From NCBI RefSeq assembly GCF_014287775.1, contig NZ_JACOOZ010000009.1, positions 1-64,000 of the forward strand: a stretch of DNA of 64,000 bases, written 5' to 3'. A program made the translations under genes and the position numbers. This stretch comes from Eubacterium_G segne (GTDB taxonomy: Bacteria > Bacillota > Clostridia > Lachnospirales > Lachnospiraceae). The stretch's first letter is position 1; every line of letters starts with the position of its first letter. Of this stretch, positions 44,486 to 53,139 are shown one piece after another. The notes under the pieces are model-generated. The model searched no databases and was not told the origin of the DNA. It worked only from the letters and a program-made list of their open reading frames with translations.

Positions 44486-45421
44486 TTAACATTTCCCCTC
44501 TTCCCCTTCATAGGGATTAACATGTATCATAATATGTTTAACCTTTGGGAAGCGTTGTTCGATATTTTTGTGAACATCCTCCGCTACAGCGTGAGCCTTT
44601 TCTAAAGAATAACTTGCGTCAACCTCGATTTCCAAATCAATATAGATTTTATTTCCAAAGATTCTTGTTTGCAGCAGGTCAATGCCTAAAACATCGTCAT
44701 GGCTGATTACATAATCGTAAATTTCTTTTTCGGTTTTTTCGTCGCAGGAATGGTCTACCATTTTATCCATGGCATCTTTGAAAATGCTATATGCAGCCTT
44801 GGCAATGAAAACAAAAATAACAAGACTGGCGATAGAATCCATAATAGGGAATCCTAAAATAGCTCCGCCTACACCGATTAAGGCACCAATGGATGAAAAG
44901 GCATCTGAACGGTGGTGCCATGCATCAGCCATTAAAGCACTGGAATCTAACTTCTTAGCATAATGGCGGGTGTACCAGTACATAATTTCTTTAGTGGCAA
45001 TGGAGACGATTGCTGCCACAAGGGCAAGGACTCCGGGAACTTCCATTGTTTCATAATTTCCCTTTATAATATTTTCCGCCGCATCTACACCGATGGCAAG
45101 ACCGGTAATAAAGAGAACCATTGACAAAACAATGGCTGCCACACATTCCATTCGCTCGTGTCCGTATGGGTGTTCCCTGTCGGACTCTTTTGAAGCCAGC
45201 TTAATTCCTATTATTACCACAATTGTGCTAAAAACATCAGATGCCGAATGAATGGCATCACTTATCATAGCACTGGAATGTGCCACAACTCCGGCAAAAA
45301 GCTTGAAAAGTGATAATAGCACGTTTTCAATAATTGTAATAAAGGATACTTTGTTTGCAACCTTCTGAAAATCAAGGGCATCAGAATGGCTGCCTTCGGT
45401 CATAACTTTGTCTTTTTCCAT
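44486..45421 (-). CDS. Cation diffusion facilitator (CDF) family transporter, second copy
   Basis: A 311-residue CDF metal/proton antiporter. SAMISDAIHSASDVFSTIVV carries the HxxxD metal site of helix 2, and DAWHHRSDAFSSIGALIGV that of helix 5. A C-terminal ZT_dimer domain (VLGIDLLQTRIFGNKIYIDLEIEVD) ends HVNPYEGEEGKC. It should export zinc, iron, manganese, cobalt or nickel. ATG 45421 is chosen because GGAGGT lies seven bases upstream on the minus strand. A candidate RNA attenuator lies about 80-220 bases upstream, suggesting metal-responsive control. It is only distantly similar to the CDF gene at 37283. Confidence 0.92.
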   Translation of the reverse strand: MEKDKVMTEGSHSDALDFQKVANKVSFITIIENVLLSLFKLFAGVVAHSSAMISDAIHSASDVFSTIVVIIGIKLASKESDREHPYGHERMECVAAIVLSMVLFITGLAIGVDAAENIIKGNYETMEVPGVLALVAAIVSIATKEIMYWYTRHYAKKLDSSALMADAWHHRSDAFSSIGALIGVGGAILGFPIMDSIASLVIFVFIAKAAYSIFKDAMDKMVDHSCDEKTEKEIYDYVISHDDVLGIDLLQTRIFGNKIYIDLEIEVDASYSLEKAHAVAEDVHKNIEQRFPKVKHIMIHVNPYEGEEGKC

Positions 45422-45503
45422 ATTAGTTACCTCCATAATATAAGATAGTTCTATGGCACCAGATATATGTGAGATTTTTAATATGCTTATAAAAAAGTAT
45501 AAA

Positions 45504-45640
45504 AAAACACCCACGAATCAGTATAAGCAACTACTGTCCCGTGGATGAATAAATTCCACTGCCATGTTACGGCCCGACTCCTTAACCAAAGTTAATGGTC
45601 TGATCAGTTTGTACTGTAGATTATATGCAGTGCAAAGAGT
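45504..45640 (-). ncRNA. Candidate metal-responsive riboswitch/attenuator upstream of the CDF gene
   Basis: Read on the minus strand, a conserved-looking leader (GGTTAAGGAGTCGGGCCGTA, then CATGGCAGTGG, then CCACGGGACAGTAGTTGC) ends in a terminator followed by seven U residues. The segment at 45540-45545 can pair with 45511-45515 (CCACG/CGTGG, enclosing CAGTA/TACTG) to make the terminator, or with 45555-45559 (GTGGA/TCCAC) as an alternative. Its place before a CDF transporter fits the NiCo (czcD) class, whose members sit before CDF genes and contain GGACAG-like loops. Class assignment is tentative; the attenuator layout is seen directly. Confidence 0.6.
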
Positions 45641-45737
45641 ATATTCATAGTAGCACATTTATTAAAAAGCGTCAATTAATTTATGAAGGATATGATAAAG
45701 CATCAACTTATAAAATATGATAAAGGTAAAAGTGTGA

Positions 45738-46160
45738 AACCACCGAAACAAACCGGGAAAAGAAGAATTTCATAGTCAAATCCCGGTACGAATCGCCTCT
45801 TCGCCAGCTGAAACCAAAGAAAAGAACAGGGAAAACAAAGATTTAATGAAAGATTCCCGGTACGAATTGCCCCTTCCCCGGCTGAAATCAAAGAAAAGAA
45901 CAGGGAAAACAAAGATTTGATGAAAAATTCCCGGTACGAATTGCCCCTTCGTCGGCTTAAATCAAAGAAAAGAACCAGGAAAACAAAGATTTGATGAAAG
46001 ATTCCTGGTACGAATTGCCTCTTCCCCGGCTGAAACCAAAGAAATAAACCGGGAAAACAAAGATTTGATGAAAAATTCCCGGTACGAATTGCTCCTTCCC
46101 CGGCTAAAACCACCGAAATAAACCGGGAAAACAAAGATTTCATAGAAAAGTCCCGGTAAA
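45738..46160. repeat. 74-bp tandem repeat array
   Basis: The marker CC[CT]GGTA recurs at 45782, 45856, 45930, 46004, 46078 and 46152, exactly 74 bases apart, with a partial unit before the first. Each unit contains CCGGG-N24-CCCGG arms. One unit has CCAGG (45975-45979) with CCTGG (46004-46008), a compensated change, while two units carry CAGGG and a mismatch. 74 is not a multiple of three, so successive units fall in different frames. The 189-codon minus-strand open frame over the array is therefore unlikely to be a gene. Function unknown. Confidence 0.88.
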
Positions 46161-46284
46161 AATCACCAAAACACTGTGACCTTTGCCGGCTATAAGCGAT
46201 AAAAAGCCTCCAAGTGCACCAGAAAGCACCCAATACGTCGAAAAGTCTCATAAAAATATCATTGCCCATCACTATCCCTAAATA

Positions 46285-46327
46285 TAAAAAAACTACCCGG
46301 AAATATCATTGCTTCATTTCCGGGTAG
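46285..46327 (-). terminator. Terminator of the cytidylate-kinase-like gene
   Basis: CTACCCGGAAAT (46293-46304) pairs with ATTTCCGGGTAG (46316-46327), a perfect 12-bp stem. On the minus strand it is followed by a T-run (plus-strand A residues just before 46291). Confidence 0.9.
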
Positions 46328-46349
46328 CATTTAAATATCCATCTCTTAT

Positions 46350-46973
46350 TTACTTACCAAATCTGATTTTAGCATAGGCTTCAATTTCTTCCACACACTT
46401 TTCAAAACCAAGCTTGCCACTGTCTAAGCACAAATCATAGTCTCTGGCATCCGTCCATCTATGACCTGTGTGATAGTAGTAGAAATCAGAACGGTATTTG
46501 TTGGTACGTTCGATTTTACGCTGCATTTCCTTTTCGCTCATGCTATTTCTTTCCATGGCACGGGCAAGGCAGAAATCCTTGTCAGCATGAATGTAAACAC
46601 TTAATACATTAGGTTCATCCCTTAATATGAAGTTAGAACATCTTCCAACAATAACGCAGGACTCCTTCTGAGCCAAATCCTTAATTACCTTTGCCTGATA
46701 ATTGAAAAGGTTATCATCAGAAACGAATTCCTTATCTTCCGGTGGAAGGAGTTTACCTTCATAAGGGTGACTTAATGTACGAAGCCATCCGGCACGACGG
46801 ATTTTCTCGTCAGACATACCAAAAAGTTCTTCATTAATTCCACTATCCTCAGAAGCCATTTTTAAAATATCACGGCTGTAAAAGTTGACACCTAGTTTCT
46901 GAGCCAGCATGGCAGCAATTGTCTTTCCGCCACTTCCGTATTGACGGGAAATTGTAATAACAACATTCTCCAT
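46350..46973 (-). CDS. Cytidylate-kinase-like family protein
   Basis: A 207-residue P-loop kinase-like protein. ITISRQYGSGGKTIAAMLA carries a Walker A-like loop (GSGGKT), followed by LGVNFYSRDIL and CVIVGRCSNFIL, the standard cytidylate_kin2 pattern. The phosphoacceptor is unknown; these proteins differ from true Cmk. The start ATG 46973 is preceded by GGAGGGAAG. It sits just downstream of the livF gene on the same strand, so it may be part of that transcript. Confidence 0.87.
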   Translation of the reverse strand: MENVVITISRQYGSGGKTIAAMLAQKLGVNFYSRDILKMASEDSGINEELFGMSDEKIRRAGWLRTLSHPYEGKLLPPEDKEFVSDDNLFNYQAKVIKDLAQKESCVIVGRCSNFILRDEPNVLSVYIHADKDFCLARAMERNSMSEKEMQRKIERTNKYRSDFYYYHTGHRWTDARDYDLCLDSGKLGFEKCVEEIEAYAKIRFGK

Positions 46974-47036
46974 TTTACTTCCCTCCTTCTTTACATGTAA
47001 TGCCATATTCTAAGGAAAAATGACATATATATCCCA

Positions 47037-47747
47037 TTATTCACCAAGGTATGCCTTCTTGATAGAGTCATTTTCAAGCAGGTCACTGGCTTTACCCTCT
47101 AAAACAATCTTACCTGTTTCTAAAACATATGCTCTGTCAGCAATGGATAATGCCTTTTTGGCATTCTGTTCAACTAAGAGAACAGTAGTACCACTTTTGC
47201 TGATAGACTGAATAATATCAAAAATTTCATTAACAAGAATTGGTGAAAGTCCCATTGATGGCTCATCCATCAAAATAATAGACGGTTTTGACATCAAAGC
47301 ACGACCCATGGCTAACATCTGCTGCTCACCACCACTTAAAGTTCCGGCAGCCTGATTCTTTCTTTCAGCCAGTCGTGGAAAACGTTCATAAACACTCTTT
47401 AAATCAGCCTCAATATTATTTTTATCTTTTCTGGTATAAGCACCAAGCTTAAGGTTCTCATATACGCTTAATTCCGCAAAAACACGTCTTCCCTCAGGAA
47501 CATGTGCCATTCCCATAGATACAATTTTGTGAGCCGGAATCTTTGTAATATCCTTTCCCTCAAAGAGGACTTTACCTTCTTTAGGAGAAAGCAAACCGGT
47601 AATTGTATGAAGAGTAGTGGTTTTGCCGGCACCGTTAGCGCCGATTAAGGCAATAACCTCACCTTTGTTTACTTCAAAAGAGATGCCCTTAATTGCCTGT
47701 ATCATACCATAATATACTTCTAAATCTTTTACTTCAAGCATTGCCAT
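47037..47747 (-). CDS. livF: Branched-chain amino-acid ABC transporter ATP-binding protein LivF
   Basis: A 236-residue ABC ATPase. Walker A is GANGAGKTT (about residues 37-45), the signature LSGGEQQMLAMGRAL, and Walker B IILMDEPSMGLSP. The VEQNAKKALSIADRAYVLETGKI end is characteristic of LivF. It energises uptake of Leu/Ile/Val or related substrates with LivG. The ribosome binding site is AGGAGG. It is the last of the five liv genes, 12 bases after livG. Confidence 0.93.
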   Translation of the reverse strand: MAMLEVKDLEVYYGMIQAIKGISFEVNKGEVIALIGANGAGKTTTLHTITGLLSPKEGKVLFEGKDITKIPAHKIVSMGMAHVPEGRRVFAELSVYENLKLGAYTRKDKNNIEADLKSVYERFPRLAERKNQAAGTLSGGEQQMLAMGRALMSKPSIILMDEPSMGLSPILVNEIFDIIQSISKSGTTVLLVEQNAKKALSIADRAYVLETGKIVLEGKASDLLENDSIKKAYLGE

Positions 47748-47759
47748 AACGGTTTCCTC

Positions 47760-48521
47760 CTATTCTCCAATATAAGCCTTGATAACTTGTGGATCATTTA
47801 ATACAGTTGATGTATCACCCTGGGCTAAAACTTCACCAAAGTTAAGAACAGTCAACTGTTCGCAGATTCCGCTGACAAGTTTCATATCATGTTCAATTAA
47901 AAGTATTGTCATATGGAAATGATCTCTTACAAAACGAATCATATCCATAAGCTCTTCTGTTTCATTTGGATTCATGCCGGCAGCAGGCTCATCTAATAAA
48001 AGAAGCTTTGGTTCCGTTGCAAGAGCTCTTGCAATTTCCAATTTTCTCTGCTGACCGTAAGGAAGGTTCTGGGCTTCAACATTTGCATAATCTGCCAGTC
48101 CGAATACATCAAGAAGCTCCATGGCAATCTTATCCATTTCCTTTTCCGTTTTGTGGAAACGTGGAAGACGGAGAATACTGTCTAATGTAGAGTAATGATG
48201 CTTATTGTGAAGTCCTGCCTTAACATTATCAAGAACCGTCAATTGAGAGAAAAGACGAATATTCTGGAATGTTCTTGCAATCCCTGCTTTACTTATATCA
48301 ATAGTAGATTTTCCTGTAATATCCACATTATCAAGAAGAATTTTACCACTGTCAGGTTTGTAAACTCCTGTAAGAAGGTTAAAAATAGTAGTTTTTCCGG
48401 CACCGTTAGGTCCGATAAGGCCATAAAGCTGCTCTTTTTTGATATTAATACTAAATTCATTTACTGCCCGGAGACCGCCAAATGAAATTCCCAGATTTTT
48501 TACACTTAATAAATCATCCAT
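47760..48521 (-). CDS. livG: Branched-chain amino-acid ABC transporter ATP-binding protein LivG
   Basis: A 253-residue ABC ATPase with Walker A GPNGAGKTT, the LivG-specific long segment ARTFQNIRLFSQLTVLDNV, signature LPYGQQRKLEIARAL (LSGGQ replaced by LPYGQ, as is normal for LivG) and Walker B LLLLDEPAAGMNP. The start overlaps the livM stop by one base, indicating coupling. It partners LivF. Confidence 0.93.
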   Translation of the reverse strand: MDDLLSVKNLGISFGGLRAVNEFSINIKKEQLYGLIGPNGAGKTTIFNLLTGVYKPDSGKILLDNVDITGKSTIDISKAGIARTFQNIRLFSQLTVLDNVKAGLHNKHHYSTLDSILRLPRFHKTEKEMDKIAMELLDVFGLADYANVEAQNLPYGQQRKLEIARALATEPKLLLLDEPAAGMNPNETEELMDMIRFVRDHFHMTILLIEHDMKLVSGICEQLTVLNFGEVLAQGDTSTVLNDPQVIKAYIGE

Positions 48522-49582
48522 TATTTTGAAGCCTCCTTTTTCTTCTTCCCAAAGGAAAGATATTTTTCACGCCATTCAATTGCCTTAGGAGCCCAGTTAA
48601 AGAGCATCATAATAATTAAAACAATAGCGTAAATTAACATACGGTAATCTGACAATCCTCGAAGCAATTCCGGTAAAAGTGTAAGAATAACCGCAGATAT
48701 AATTGAACCTCTGATATTTCCAATTCCACCAAGAACAACAAATACAAGAATGTTTATGGACATATTGTAACCGAAGTTATTAGTATTTGCCGTAAGGTTT
48801 GAAAGGTTGTGTCCGTAAAGAACACCTGCTGCACCTGCCATACCGGCAGAAATGGTAAAGGTCATAAGTTTATACTTTGTAATGTTAATTCCGATAGATT
48901 CAGCAGCAATACGATTATCACGAATAGCCATAATTGCACGACCGTCTCTTGAATGAATCAGATTTAATACTATAAATAACGTAATAAGGACTAAAATAAA
49001 TCCAATAAGAAATGTTGCATCTTTAGGTGCACCGGTAATACCCTGAGGACCATTAACTAAAACCTTTCCGTCAGGATCCATGTTAAGGGACATAACATCT
49101 TTTGTGGAAAAATGAAAACCTTTTGAATCTTTTCCAATGTAAAGTACATTTACAAGGTTTTTAATAATTTCTCCAAAGGCAAGAGTTACGATTGCAAGGT
49201 AGTCACCCTTAAGACGAAGTACAGGGATTCCGATTATAATACCGAAAATGGCTGCAACCACAATTCCAATTAATAAAGCAATAAAGAAACGAAGAGAGGA
49301 ATTGGTAATGGTATCGGACATGGTTTTTGAGAAAAATGCACTGGAAAAGGCACCAACACACATAAATCCCGCATGACCTAAGCTTAATTCACCAAGAATA
49401 CCTACTACTAAGTTTAATGAAATTGCAAGTATTATATAAGTACAAAGAGGAACCATTAATCCCTGAAAAAGAGATGAAATCTGTCCTGAACCAATAAGTA
49501 TCTGCATTGCTATAAATGCTACTATAACAATACCGTAGGTGATTAAGTCGTTCTTTTTTTGTTTTGATAATTTCTTTAACAT
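48521..49582 (-). CDS. livM: Branched-chain amino-acid ABC transporter permease LivM
   Basis: A 353-residue permease with about ten membrane helices. ELSLGHAGFMCVGAFSSAFF and the EAA-type loop IRDNRIAAESIGINITKYKLMTF are typical of LivM. ATG 49582 is used, with AGGTG six bases upstream; a GTG three codons earlier is in frame. It lies ten bases after livH and overlaps livG by one base. It pairs with LivH to form the membrane channel. Confidence 0.92.
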   Translation of the reverse strand: MLKKLSKQKKNDLITYGIVIVAFIAMQILIGSGQISSLFQGLMVPLCTYIILAISLNLVVGILGELSLGHAGFMCVGAFSSAFFSKTMSDTITNSSLRFFIALLIGIVVAAIFGIIIGIPVLRLKGDYLAIVTLAFGEIIKNLVNVLYIGKDSKGFHFSTKDVMSLNMDPDGKVLVNGPQGITGAPKDATFLIGFILVLITLFIVLNLIHSRDGRAIMAIRDNRIAAESIGINITKYKLMTFTISAGMAGAAGVLYGHNLSNLTANTNNFGYNMSINILVFVVLGGIGNIRGSIISAVILTLLPELLRGLSDYRMLIYAIVLIIMMLFNWAPKAIEWREKYLSFGKKKKEASK

Positions 49583-49591
49583 AATATTCAC

Positions 49592-50476
49592 CTACACTTT
49601 CTCTTGGATTTTTTTGCCTAAAAGTCCTGTTGGTTTTACTAAAAGGACAATAATTAATACTGCAAATACAATGGCATCTGCCATCTGGGAAGAAATATAT
49701 GCTTTACCAAATATTTCAATAACCCCAAGAAGAAGTCCTCCAATAAATGCTCCCTGAATAGAACCGATTCCACCGAATACAGCAGCAACAAAGGCTTTAA
49801 TACCGGGCATGGCACCTGTATAAGGTGTAAGGCTAGGGTATGCGGAGCATAAAAGCACTCCGGCAATAGCTGCAAGACCTGAACCAATGGCAAAGGTAAG
49901 GGCTATAGTACCGTTTACGTTAATACCCATTAAAAGGGCAGCTCCACGGTCTTCTGAAACAGCACGCATTGCCTGACCCGGTTTGGTCTTTTGAACAAAC
50001 AGCATTAAACATACCATAATTACAATACAAACCAAAATAGTTACAAAAGTTTCGCCGGAAATATTTAACTTTCCTCCTGCAAGAGACAATCCCTTCCATG
50101 AAATAACTGATGGGAAGGTCTGTGCGTTAGCACCGAAAAGTAAAAGTGCAACGTTTTGCAACAGATAACTGACACCGATGGCGGTAATAAGTACAACCAA
50201 AGAAGATGTAGCATTTCTAAGAGGTCTGTATGCAACTCTTTCTATAACAATACCTAAAACTGTACAGATAACTATAGAAATGAGTGTTGCCAAAAGCGGG
50301 GATAATCCGGCATTTGTCATGGAAAGTAAGGCAACATAACCACCTATCATAATGACATCCCCATGAGCGAAGTTAAGCATTTTTGCAATACCGTATACCA
50401 TGGTGTAACCAAGGGCAATTAATGCATAAACACTTCCTAAGCTTAATCCGTTAATAAGATACGACACAAAGCTCAT
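49592..50476 (-). CDS. livH: Branched-chain amino-acid ABC transporter permease LivH
   Basis: A 294-residue permease with about eight helices. GLSLGSVYALIALGYTMVYGIAKMLNFAHGDVIMIGGYVAL-type opening is the LivH hallmark, and AVSEDRGAALLMGINVNGTIALTFAIG is its EAA loop. ATG 50476 follows TAGGAGGAAAAAC on the minus strand; the longer open frame upstream lacks a ribosome binding site. It is the partner of LivM, about 118 bases after the binding-protein gene. Confidence 0.92.
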   Translation of the reverse strand: MSFVSYLINGLSLGSVYALIALGYTMVYGIAKMLNFAHGDVIMIGGYVALLSMTNAGLSPLLATLISIVICTVLGIVIERVAYRPLRNATSSLVVLITAIGVSYLLQNVALLLFGANAQTFPSVISWKGLSLAGGKLNISGETFVTILVCIVIMVCLMLFVQKTKPGQAMRAVSEDRGAALLMGINVNGTIALTFAIGSGLAAIAGVLLCSAYPSLTPYTGAMPGIKAFVAAVFGGIGSIQGAFIGGLLLGVIEIFGKAYISSQMADAIVFAVLIIVLLVKPTGLLGKKIQEKV

Positions 50477-50594
50477 GTTTTTCCTCCTATTTTCTATTAT
50501 TATACCATTTATAAGCAAAGAGAGCCTGTACGAGTGAAAAAAGCTCATACAGGCAATCTTGCAAAAAATCAATATTAACCTATTTTAATTTACT

Positions 50595-51758
50595 TTATTT
50601 AACTTTGTATGCACCCTTTTCAACAACGACAACTGTTGGCAACTTTGAAGGTTCTCCATCAGCAGACCATGTAATTTCTTTACCTGTAAGGCAATCCATC
50701 TTAATCTGTGTCATAGCTGCCTTTAATGCATCACATATATCTGATACGCTCTTATCAGGTGTAACCCCTGATTTTTCAATAGCTGCTTTAATTGTGTATA
50801 CACAGTCGTAAGCATCAGCAGCAAACTGAATAGGTGTATCACCAAAAGCATCCTTGTATGCTTTTACGAATGTCTGAGTCTTTTCGTCTTCGGCATCAGC
50901 TGTAAACGGTGTAAGGAACATAAGTCCTTCTGCAAGGCTCTTGTCAAATCCGTCAAGGGCAAGGATTCCGTCCATACCATCGCATCCGAAATACTTAGGT
51001 GTAAAGCCGGCTTTCTTAGCCTGAGCAAGAATTAATGAAGTTTCCTGATAATAAATAGGAAGAAATACTAATTCTGCTCCTGAGCTCTGAGCTTTCTGAA
51101 TCTGAACAGAGAAATCTGTCTTGCTGTCAGCTGTGAAAGCTTCAGCTGCTACAACATCAAGTCCTTTAGCCTTTGCTTCTTCAGCAAACTTCTGATAAAT
51201 GCCTGATGAGTAAGGGTCTGAACTGTTATAAATAACGGCTACCTTAGAAGCAAGCTTGTTATCAGCTATGTAATCAGCAGAAGCAGAACCCTGGTTAGGA
51301 TCTGAGAAACACATACGGAATGCGTTATCATACTGAATAGATTCAACAGCTGTAGCTGATGGTGTAAGCTGGAACATATTATCATTGTGTGTGTTCTCAA
51401 CTACTGCAGTACATGGGTTAGATGTAACTGCACCGACTAACATCTGCATGCCCCAGTCCTTTAAACTGTTGTAAGCATTAACAGACTTTTCTGCATCATT
51501 CTGGTCATCTTCAAATTTATATTCAATCTTCTTTCCGTTGATTCCACCGTTTTTGTTAATTTCATCAACGGCAAGCTGTGCACCGTTTTTAACAGCCTTT
51601 CCGTAAATTGCAGCATCACCTGTTGTAGGTCCGATACCACCAATCTTAAATGTATCAGTTGAACCTGTACTCTTGTTTTCTGAGCCTCCGCAGGCACTCA
51701 TTGATAATGCCAATACAGAAACTATTGCTAGGCTTACAGCCTTTTTCCATAATTTCAT
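50595..51758 (-). CDS. livK: Branched-chain amino-acid ABC transporter substrate-binding lipoprotein
   Basis: A 387-residue lipoprotein. A signal peptide ends in the lipobox MSAC with Cys about residue 23, then GGSENKSTGS. The mature part is a type I periplasmic-binding fold (FKIGGIGPTTGDAAIYGKAVKNGAQLAVDEIN start) of the Leu/Ile/Val-binding family. It captures the substrate at the outer face of the membrane. AAGGAGGAATTTCT precedes the ATG. It is the first gene of the operon, as is common in Gram-positives. Whether it binds branched-chain amino acids or another amino acid or amide cannot be told. Confidence 0.9.
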   Translation of the reverse strand: MKLWKKAVSLAIVSVLALSMSACGGSENKSTGSTDTFKIGGIGPTTGDAAIYGKAVKNGAQLAVDEINKNGGINGKKIEYKFEDDQNDAEKSVNAYNSLKDWGMQMLVGAVTSNPCTAVVENTHNDNMFQLTPSATAVESIQYDNAFRMCFSDPNQGSASADYIADNKLASKVAVIYNSSDPYSSGIYQKFAEEAKAKGLDVVAAEAFTADSKTDFSVQIQKAQSSGAELVFLPIYYQETSLILAQAKKAGFTPKYFGCDGMDGILALDGFDKSLAEGLMFLTPFTADAEDEKTQTFVKAYKDAFGDTPIQFAADAYDCVYTIKAAIEKSGVTPDKSVSDICDALKAAMTQIKMDCLTGKEITWSADGEPSKLPTVVVVEKGAYKVK

Positions 51759-52110
51759 TAGAAATTCCTCCTTATTCTTTATATTAAATAGATTATAATA
51801 GGTATGGTAATTTTAATCAGAAGTTTTGTCAATAGAAAATGAAAAATATCTTATATGACAACAAAATGTCCCACCATGAGACAAAAAAGGTTTTTAAAGA
51901 AAAAACAAGGACAAAAACGGACATTTCACCACGTTAAAATCAATATAAAAACCCCACAAAAATATACAAAATATACAAAAATAAAGAAAAAACAATAGCC
52001 TTATTGACAATAATGCATAAAAATATTAATATGACAACGTAAGACAAAACAAGACACGTTCTTATAGGATTTCAAGCTATTGATCAATAAAATGAAATGA
52101 GGAAATACAT
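51759..52110. promoter_or_regulatory. Divergent control region between livK and the lacI-type gene
   Basis: 352 bases without a gene. On the plus strand, TTGACA (52004-52009), a 17-base spacer and TAATAT (52027-52032) form a good promoter for the LacI gene. On the minus strand, a TTGACA (plus-strand TGTCAA, 51827-51832) is the likely start of the livK promoter. The middle part (51850-52000) is very A-rich with ATATACAAAA direct repeats and no clear structure. Confidence 0.65.
52078..52089. promoter_or_regulatory. 12-bp perfect palindrome, candidate LacI-family operator
   Basis: TATTGATCAATA lies between the promoter (52004-52032) and the start of the LacI-family gene at 52111. A perfect even-length palindrome with a central symmetric step is the usual form of a LacI-family operator, so autoregulation is plausible. 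Confidence 0.5.
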
Positions 52111-53124
52111 ATGAATACAAGAAAAGGTAAGGTCACTATTAAGGATATAGCCGATGCCTGTGGAGTTTCAATTAAGACAGTTTCCAGAGTTGTAAATGAT
52201 TCGGAAAGCGTCTCTAAGAAAACCAGAGATATTGTAAACGCCACAATAAAGGAACTGGGATATCAGACAAGCATTTTGGCTAAAGGCTTAAAAGGAGCAA
52301 AAACTAACGTAATAATGGTTTTTACAGACAGGCATGAGGAGGAACATTTAAGTTCATGGCATGTGGTTATGCTTAAGTATCTGTTCTCATATGCAAGGAT
52401 GAAAAATCTGAAAGTAATTATGACACCAAGTAATAGTAACAGCTTTATTTCAGATGAAACAGACGGATATTATCTTTTGGAAAACGGACTGGCTGATGGA
52501 GTGATTTTACTGGAGCATGTATATGACGACCTTAGGGTAAAGTTCTTAAAAGAACGGGGTATTCCTTTTGTAATATTTGGACAGGTTGAGGACGACGATG
52601 TATGCTCCGTAAGCTTGGACAACTATTATGTAGGCTACAAGGGAGGAAGTTACCTTATAGGCAGAGGTTATAAATATATAGAATTTCTTGTTGGCGAAGA
52701 AAGATTTGACTCTAACAAATTAAGAGTAAAAGGATTTCAGGATGCCACAGGTAAGTCTGATGGCATATTTAACATAAGATATGGAGCAAATACAGTAGAT
52801 AAGGCATACAGAATTGCAAAGGGAGTTCTTGAAGAAGAAAAGCCGGATGCATTCTTTGTGTCAGGTGATGAAAGGGCAATAGGAGTATATCGGGCAATCC
52901 AGGAAGCAGGTTACTCCATTCCAAAGGATATAGCAGTTTTAGGAGTAGATAATATACCTATGGGAAATTACCTTCATCCGAGAATATCCACAGTTGACCA
53001 GGATTTTGAATCCATGGCAAGGGAATGTGTTGAACTTCTCACAAAATTAATAGATGGAGAGGACCTTGGAAACAGAAAAACATCGGTATTTTTACCATCT
53101 GTTATTGAAAGGGAATCTACCTGA
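52111..53124 (+). CDS. LacI family transcriptional regulator of the ycj-like operon
   Basis: A 337-residue regulator. The N-terminal helix-turn-helix VTIKDIADACGVSIKTVSRVVNDSE and hinge helix region lead into a periplasmic-binding-like sensor domain (TNVIMVFTD... to VDQDFESMARECVELL). It most likely represses the sugar operon and is released by a pathway intermediate. Only 15 bases separate it from the GH13_18 gene, so it is the first gene of the same transcript, unlike E. coli ycjW. The start ATG follows AAATGAGGAAAT. Confidence 0.9.
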   Translation: MNTRKGKVTIKDIADACGVSIKTVSRVVNDSESVSKKTRDIVNATIKELGYQTSILAKGLKGAKTNVIMVFTDRHEEEHLSSWHVVMLKYLFSYARMKNLKVIMTPSNSNSFISDETDGYYLLENGLADGVILLEHVYDDLRVKFLKERGIPFVIFGQVEDDDVCSVSLDNYYVGYKGGSYLIGRGYKYIEFLVGEERFDSNKLRVKGFQDATGKSDGIFNIRYGANTVDKAYRIAKGVLEEEKPDAFFVSGDERAIGVYRAIQEAGYSIPKDIAVLGVDNIPMGNYLHPRISTVDQDFESMARECVELLTKLIDGEDLGNRKTSVFLPSVIEREST

Positions 53125-53139
53125 TTTAGGAAGTACAAA

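Noticed and set aside
45703..46272. A 189-codon open frame on the minus strand with repeated FVPGIFHQIFVF-like and REFFIKSLFS-like segments.
   Set aside because: It lies over the 74-bp tandem array. Because 74 is not a multiple of three, the unit is read in shifting frames, and there is no ribosome binding site; the open frame is a by-product of stop-poor repeats.
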